Under the pieces are notes generated by a model. The model did no database searches, was not told the DNA's origin, and was given only the letters and a program-made list of their open reading frames with translations. Source: CBDCWQ01 sp965223435 (GTDB lineage: Bacteria; Myxococcota; Kuafuiibacteriia; Kuafuiibacteriales; Kuafuiibacteriaceae). Taken from it: a stretch of 64,000 nucleotides of DNA. Of the stretch, positions 59,984 through 64,000 are shown piece by piece. Position numbers and translations under genes: made by a program. How positions within the stretch are numbered: the first letter of the stretch is position 1; every line of letters begins with the position of its first letter. Location of the stretch: NCBI GenBank assembly GCA_965223435.1, contig CBDCWQ010000020.1, positions 620,001 to 684,000 of the forward strand. The letters run 5' to 3'.

Positions 59984-62900
59984 CTAGAGGTATGAAATTT
60001 TGTCTTCGGGTTCTTGCGGATCTTCTTCTGCATCCGGGTTGTAGGTACCGCCGGTCTCGGTGTGGTCCAATTCGTCGAGGGGTGGTGCCCCCAGTTCCCG
60101 GAGTCGGTCGGCTACGCCTCGGTGGTTGGCATCTTGCTGGTAGCAGGCGCGGAACCACCGAATTGCGCCTTCTTGTTGCTCGGCCGCTTCGTGCGCGGCA
60201 CCGATCTCGTATTTCAGATTGATCTCCGCGGGGGTTCCTTGGGCACGGTCAAGGGCCCGGGTGAATACGAGGATCGCACTGTTAGGGTCTCGGTTCTCAA
60301 GGAAGCAATGCGCAATCATTTCGAGGGAGTCCACCGCTCGACTGGGCGAACGGGCGGCCGACATGAACTCTTCGATGGCCGCTTGGGTCCGCCCAAGCTC
60401 CTTAAAGGCGAGGCCTTGGTCGTAGCGATCGTCGGGGTCGGTGTCGTCCGAAGGATCGTTCAAAGCGGCTTCGAGGGTTGCGACCAGGGGGTTGGCGTCG
60501 GCCCCTGACGGCTCCGGCTCGAGGGCCTCGGGTGACTGCTCGGGTTCTTCCTCGGTCAGGCCTTCCTGCGCGTCAATGGTCTTAAGCATGTTGAGGGCGC
60601 GCGCGTGGTTCGGACATTTTTCGAGGAGGGCCTGGATGGTTTCCCGGGCTTCGTCTAAGACGCCAGCCTCGATAAGGAACTCCGCTTCGTCGAGTTCGTC
60701 GTCGATGTCCTCCATCGGTTCGGGAGGTTCGACGATGGCTTGTGGTGCGGTGTCGATGGTGCCGCCGTCGGCCGGTTGCTCCGCGGGGGCTTGCCAAAGG
60801 TCTTCGGGCACTTGGTTATGGGCCGTGGTGGGGCCGTCCGTCCTGGGCATTTCGGTCTCTGGGATGCTTGCCACACCGGCGTGACCAAGTTCGTTCTCGG
60901 CGGTGATGGGGTCCTCTGTCGTGCCTTGGGCAAACGAGGCCTCGGCGGCGCCCGCAAGCGGTTGGGCCTCGAACGGTTGCGGAGCCTCATAGCTGGTTGT
61001 GGGATCTTCGTTGTCGAAGGCGTCAAAGGCCGCCATGGCCTCGTCGCCGGAGGGCAAAAGGTTGTCCCCAAAGGGCTCGTCGAGCAGAGGGGTGGGTTCG
61101 CCACCACCCGTGGTGGGGAAGGGTGTATTCTCGATGGCGTGATTTTCAGTGACGGGGGCCGCCCCGTCCAAAACCCCCGCCGCAAAACCTTCGATCTCGC
61201 CCAGGAAATTGGCGACTTCGTTCTCGGCCGCCGGCTCTTTGGGTTGGTCCTCAAGGAGCATCACTGAGGAGAACGTCGCTTCCGGCAGTTCGTCGGGTTT
61301 GGGCGCGGGTTCTTTTTCGTGCACCGGCGGTGGGATGGCAGCCGACTGGAGGTCGTTGGCAAGCGCGTGGGCGGGCGAGGCCGCTTCTAGAGGGCTCGCG
61401 CTGACGATGTAGTCGTCCGCGACGAGCGTGTTGTCGGGTGCGCCTCCGGTGGTGTCCCCGCCGAACTCGAACGCCGGGCCCAGGGGCTCGTCTTCGTCCG
61501 CAGGCAGGGTCGGCTCCAAGGAAGTGTTGGCGCGTTCCACCAGATCCTGGCTTTCGGTCATGATGTCGATGGAAATGCCTTCGTCATCGGAAGCGGGGTC
61601 CATCGCGCTCATCCCGCTGAGTAGAGGGTGTTCCGGCGCGATCTCCTTGAGCTGGGCAAGTGAACCGCGTGCCTCGACATCGTTTTGATTTCTGCTGTGG
61701 ATGTGAAACACGTTGACGATCGCCTCTTGGGCGCGGGCACTTTCTCCCATCTCGAGGTACAGGTCCCTCATTTTGTCGTAGGCCAGGACGTTGTCCGGAT
61801 CTAGATCGAAGACCTTGCGGATGTGCTCGAGGGCTTTTTCACGCAGGCCATATTTGGTGTAGACGTCGGCCTCGGTCAGAATCTTGCTGATCGCGGCGCT
61901 GGTTTCACCGCTGGGTGGCGCCCTGAGGGCCTGCTCGGGTTGGGATACACCCGAATCAGAGGATTCGTGTAACACGAGGACTTCGTCTTCTTCTGGCAGC
62001 GCGCCGCTTGCGCTTGGAATCGGGTTCGAAGGTTCGGTAGGAAGACGGGCCTCGGATGGGATGAGGTTGGGCAGGGGCGTCATGCCGCCCATCGACAAGG
62101 GGCGCGCTCCAGCATCGAGCTCGAGTCGCCCGTGGGTATCGGCCACGTTTTGGGCAGATACCGGATAGATGCCCGAAGGCATGGGCTGCGAGGGTTGCGG
62201 CGCGTGAGGTTCTTCAACAGCTCCGACGCCGAGGGCGCTTTGCGCTTCGGCATCGGTGGGATCGAGCTCGAGCACCCGCTGGTATATGGCGCGGGCTTCG
62301 TCGAGTCTGCCCGCATCTTGATACACGTGCGCGAGTTCTCGATACACGAAGATGGCTTTTTGGGGTTGGCCGAGATCGCTGAACGCTTGCCCAAGGAGGC
62401 TCAACGTCTCCGGTTCTCTCGGGTTGCCTTTGAAGCAGATCTGCAGTTTGGCAAGGCCCCTTTTGGTGTCCCCGCGACTGAGATAGACCTTCGCGAGGTC
62501 TTTGACGACGTCCAGTCGGTCGGGCGCGTGGTAGACGAGGCGCTCCGCGACTTTCACGTAATCGTCCACGCGGGCCTGTTGTTTGAGGAGACCGGCCGCG
62601 GTTTCAAACTCGTTGATGGCTTCGGGAAGCGCACCTGCGCGTGAGTAAGCCTCAGCCACTTTAATGCGCGCGGCCACGTTTTCCCCGTCGAGGTCCGCCA
62701 TGCGTTTGAGGGTGTCTAGGCTGTCCTTGGGACGCCCCTCGGCCTCGTGGAGCTGGGCGGCGATCTGATACTGAGACATGGCATCGGAGGTGAGGCCCAG
62801 GTGCTGATAGAGCTCAGCAAGTTTGAGAATGACCTCGAGGTGTCTGGGTTCGTGCCTCAGGATTTGCTTGTAGACCGCAACCGCCTTCAGGAAAAATCCC

Positions 62901-63112
62901 TGCTCGCCGTAGGATTCTGCAACTTGCTTGTAGACCCGGGTTGCGTTTTCTCGGTCGCCCTTTTTGGAATAAACGTCGCCGAGCTTCAGTAAGGTACGAA
63001 CATCGCTTGGATCTTCTGCGATCAATTTACGCAATTCTTTGATCGCGCGATCCCACTGCCCTTTGGAAATGTATTTTTGGGCCTGGTTGATGATTTTGTT
63101 CTTGTTCGCCAC
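59984..63112 (-). CDS. Large TPR-repeat protein
   Basis: A 1,042-residue soluble protein. Residues about 1-290 hold seven or so TPR units (AIKELRKLIAEDPSDVRTLLKLGDVY; AVAVYKQILRHEPRHLEVILKLAELY; AIYQRVLELDPTDAEAQSALG). A further pair occurs near 410-500 (VYTKYGLREKALEHIRKVFDLDPDNVLAYDKM). A very acidic Pro/Ala/Glu region follows (about 520-850), then a C-terminal TPR module (about 915-1025) closely similar to that of the kinase at 51.4 kb. No signal peptide or membrane helix. The start is a GTG with AAGG at proper spacing. A scaffold role in a multiprotein machine is likely. It lies upstream of the ExeA-like ATPase, possibly the same complex. Confidence 0.85.
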   Translation of the reverse strand: MANKNKIINQAQKYISKGQWDRAIKELRKLIAEDPSDVRTLLKLGDVYSKKGDRENATRVYKQVAESYGEQGFFLKAVAVYKQILRHEPRHLEVILKLAELYQHLGLTSDAMSQYQIAAQLHEAEGRPKDSLDTLKRMADLDGENVAARIKVAEAYSRAGALPEAINEFETAAGLLKQQARVDDYVKVAERLVYHAPDRLDVVKDLAKVYLSRGDTKRGLAKLQICFKGNPREPETLSLLGQAFSDLGQPQKAIFVYRELAHVYQDAGRLDEARAIYQRVLELDPTDAEAQSALGVGAVEEPHAPQPSQPMPSGIYPVSAQNVADTHGRLELDAGARPLSMGGMTPLPNLIPSEARLPTEPSNPIPSASGALPEEDEVLVLHESSDSGVSQPEQALRAPPSGETSAAISKILTEADVYTKYGLREKALEHIRKVFDLDPDNVLAYDKMRDLYLEMGESARAQEAIVNVFHIHSRNQNDVEARGSLAQLKEIAPEHPLLSGMSAMDPASDDEGISIDIMTESQDLVERANTSLEPTLPADEDEPLGPAFEFGGDTTGGAPDNTLVADDYIVSASPLEAASPAHALANDLQSAAIPPPVHEKEPAPKPDELPEATFSSVMLLEDQPKEPAAENEVANFLGEIEGFAAGVLDGAAPVTENHAIENTPFPTTGGGEPTPLLDEPFGDNLLPSGDEAMAAFDAFDNEDPTTSYEAPQPFEAQPLAGAAEASFAQGTTEDPITAENELGHAGVASIPETEMPRTDGPTTAHNQVPEDLWQAPAEQPADGGTIDTAPQAIVEPPEPMEDIDDELDEAEFLIEAGVLDEARETIQALLEKCPNHARALNMLKTIDAQEGLTEEEPEQSPEALEPEPSGADANPLVATLEAALNDPSDDTDPDDRYDQGLAFKELGRTQAAIEEFMSAARSPSRAVDSLEMIAHCFLENRDPNSAILVFTRALDRAQGTPAEINLKYEIGAAHEAAEQQEGAIRWFRACYQQDANHRGVADRLRELGAPPLDELDHTETGGTYNPDAEEDPQEPEDKISYL

Positions 63113-63520
63113 GTGACCTTTACCGTGGATTCTGCCCTTGGGAGCCCAAGTATAGCTTTGACCCCGGGAGCCTACAAACCGACTTTAGCGTGTAACTCCC
63201 TGGAATCATGAATTACCCGTCGACTATGGGTGGACGCACCCAGAAGTCGGGCGACAAACGTGCGTGTGGGTGTTGGGCTCGCTCTCGAACACCCGCGACA
63301 AACGCCTGTTCGCCTCCCGTGTGCCACAAGATCAGGGTCAAAGCACCCGCGATCGTACAACATCGGACCCTTGGAGGACGTGGGTTGATCTGAGGGCAAT
63401 GGCATAGGGCGTTCTAGGACGGTGGATTGAGACCCACATGCCTTGATGCGTTGAAGGGATTGTTCCATAAGTACTAACTCTGAATGATATACCGGAGGCC
63501 GAGGGTGCTTCTGTCAGTGA
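63113..63520. other. Intergenic region
   Basis: About 408 bases between the large TPR gene (its start side) and the 3-prime end of the partial WecA/MraY-type gene, both minus strand. It should contain the TPR gene promoter. A small inverted repeat GGGTGTT...AACACCC occurs near 63266-63292. I see no coding frame with a recognisable product and no RNA gene. Confidence 0.35.
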
Positions 63521-64000
63521 TTACCCGCCCTGCATCCGTCGAGCAACGGACCCTCTGGGTTCGCTCGAGCTTCGTCCCATGCGCCACAGTACGACAACAA
63601 ACCCCACGGCCACCGCGAGTGTGACGCCAATGAGACCGACTGCCGTCTCGAGGGCGACGAAACAAACCGCGAGGCCCACGCCGCCGAGAATGCCTCCTAG
63701 GGCGTAACTCAGAAGAGCTATCGCGTTTGCCTTCAGGCCGTGGTTTCGAAGTCGGACCGCGTAGTGATCGGGACTTCCTTGGGTCAGAGGGAGATTGCGT
63801 GCCGCCCGAGCGCCCATCACAAACAATGTGTCGAAAAGCGGGACGCCAAGGATGATCGTAGGGGCTACCGCCGCCAACCGGTGATTGAAAGTGTAGTGAC
63901 CACTCATGGCTAAGGCCCCCAGCATGAAACCTAAGAACATGGATCCGGTGTCCCCCAGGTAAATGGAGGCCGGGGGGCGGTTGTGTACCCAAAAGCCAAG
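63521..64000 (-). CDS. WecA/MraY-family phospho-sugar transferase, 5-prime end outside window
   Basis: The C-terminal 159 residues of a polyprenyl-phosphate phospho-N-acetylhexosamine transferase. The diagnostic segment IYLGDTGSMFLGFMLGALAM, containing the catalytic-site Asp and Gly-Ser of this family, lies at 63904-63963, and the SPDHYAVRLRNHG loop is equivalent to the WecA PDRxHIHH region. Several membrane helices follow. The frame runs off the right edge, so the start is not in the window and the internal ATG at 63940 is not the true start. WecA-type rather than MraY-type is suggested by the loop sequence. Such enzymes start O-antigen or exopolysaccharide synthesis on undecaprenyl phosphate. 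Confidence 0.85.
   Translation of the reverse strand, partial: LGFWVHNRPPASIYLGDTGSMFLGFMLGALAMSGHYTFNHRLAAVAPTIILGVPLFDTLFVMGARAARNLPLTQGSPDHYAVRLRNHGLKANAIALLSYALGGILGGVGLAVCFVALETAVGLIGVTLAVAVGFVVVLWRMGRSSSEPRGSVARRMQGG

Noticed and set aside
63208..63393. Short plus-strand ORF in the 63.1-63.5 kb spacer
   Set aside because: Sixty-one codons rich in Arg, Cys and Pro with no ribosome site or recognisable product.
1..64000. tRNA, rRNA, riboswitch, CRISPR or insertion-sequence genes
   Set aside because: I looked for T-loop signatures, c-di-GMP or glmS-type motifs, regularly spaced repeats and transposase frames and saw none that were convincing.

Overview
The window looks like a chromosomal stretch of a Gram-negative bacterium. 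Envelope features include an LptF/G-type permease, several outer-membrane beta-barrels, lipoproteins and a GDP-mannose dehydrogenase. Regulators are dominated by Hanks-type Ser/Thr kinases, FHA-GGDEF, EAL, PilZ, roadblock/LC7 and DUF4388 proteins. Secreted lipoproteins carry Thr/Ser/Gly/Asp-rich linkers. This mix is typical of Myxococcota and related former Deltaproteobacteria; I infer that affiliation and cannot prove it here. The DNA is clearly GC-rich. I saw no tRNA, rRNA, CRISPR array, transposase or phage gene.

Layout. 0-5.5 kb: YCII-like protein, PilZ protein, D-lactate dehydrogenase, HEAT-repeat protein, metzincin lipoprotein, K+ channel with RCK domain. 5.6-8.9 kb: three-gene Na+-pumping oxaloacetate-type decarboxylase (oadG-oadB-oadA). 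9.1-14.5 kb: DAHP synthase, MscL with a zinc ribbon, a receiver-histidine kinase, a receiver-Ser/Thr kinase and an arginine-deiminase-fold enzyme. All five are interrupted by single-base homopolymer insertions, and no other gene in the window is, so this segment is probably an error-rich piece of assembly. 14.8-20.2 kb: FHA-GGDEF cyclase, an LptF-like permease followed by a large outer-membrane barrel, EAL phosphodiesterase. 20.3-32.4 kb: YceI lipoprotein, then eight same-strand genes forming an apparent amino-sugar polymer locus: atypical sugar kinase, PIG-L deacetylase, NagB, Na+/solute symporter with a large insertion, alpha-toroid lipoprotein, two periplasmic proteins sharing three copies of one carbohydrate-binding-like module, and a TPR-beta-barrel protein. 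The last gene ends at a 177-base imperfect inverted repeat. 32.7-40.9 kb: one giant secreted multidomain protein with a degenerate subtilase-like region. 41.4-45.9 kb: exopolysaccharide trio asnB-type amidotransferase, glycosyltransferase, GDP-mannose dehydrogenase. 46-51.3 kb: DUF4388 protein, ammonium transporter with a poly-Asp tail, roadblock protein, OmpL-like porin. 51.4-64 kb: TPR Ser/Thr kinase, clpS-clpA, trpS, monothiol glutaredoxin, ExeA-like ATPase, large TPR protein, partial WecA/MraY-type transferase.

How it fits together. The decarboxylase pump would build the Na+ gradient that the symporter spends. The 21-32 kb genes can be read as taking an acetylated amino-sugar polymer from the surface (barrel, binding proteins, toroid lipoprotein) through uptake, deacetylation and phosphorylation to fructose-6-phosphate (NagB). 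An alternative reading of the 26.7-32.4 kb half is polymer export or modification. This locus, the hairpin at its end and the giant secreted protein beside it are the parts I would examine first.
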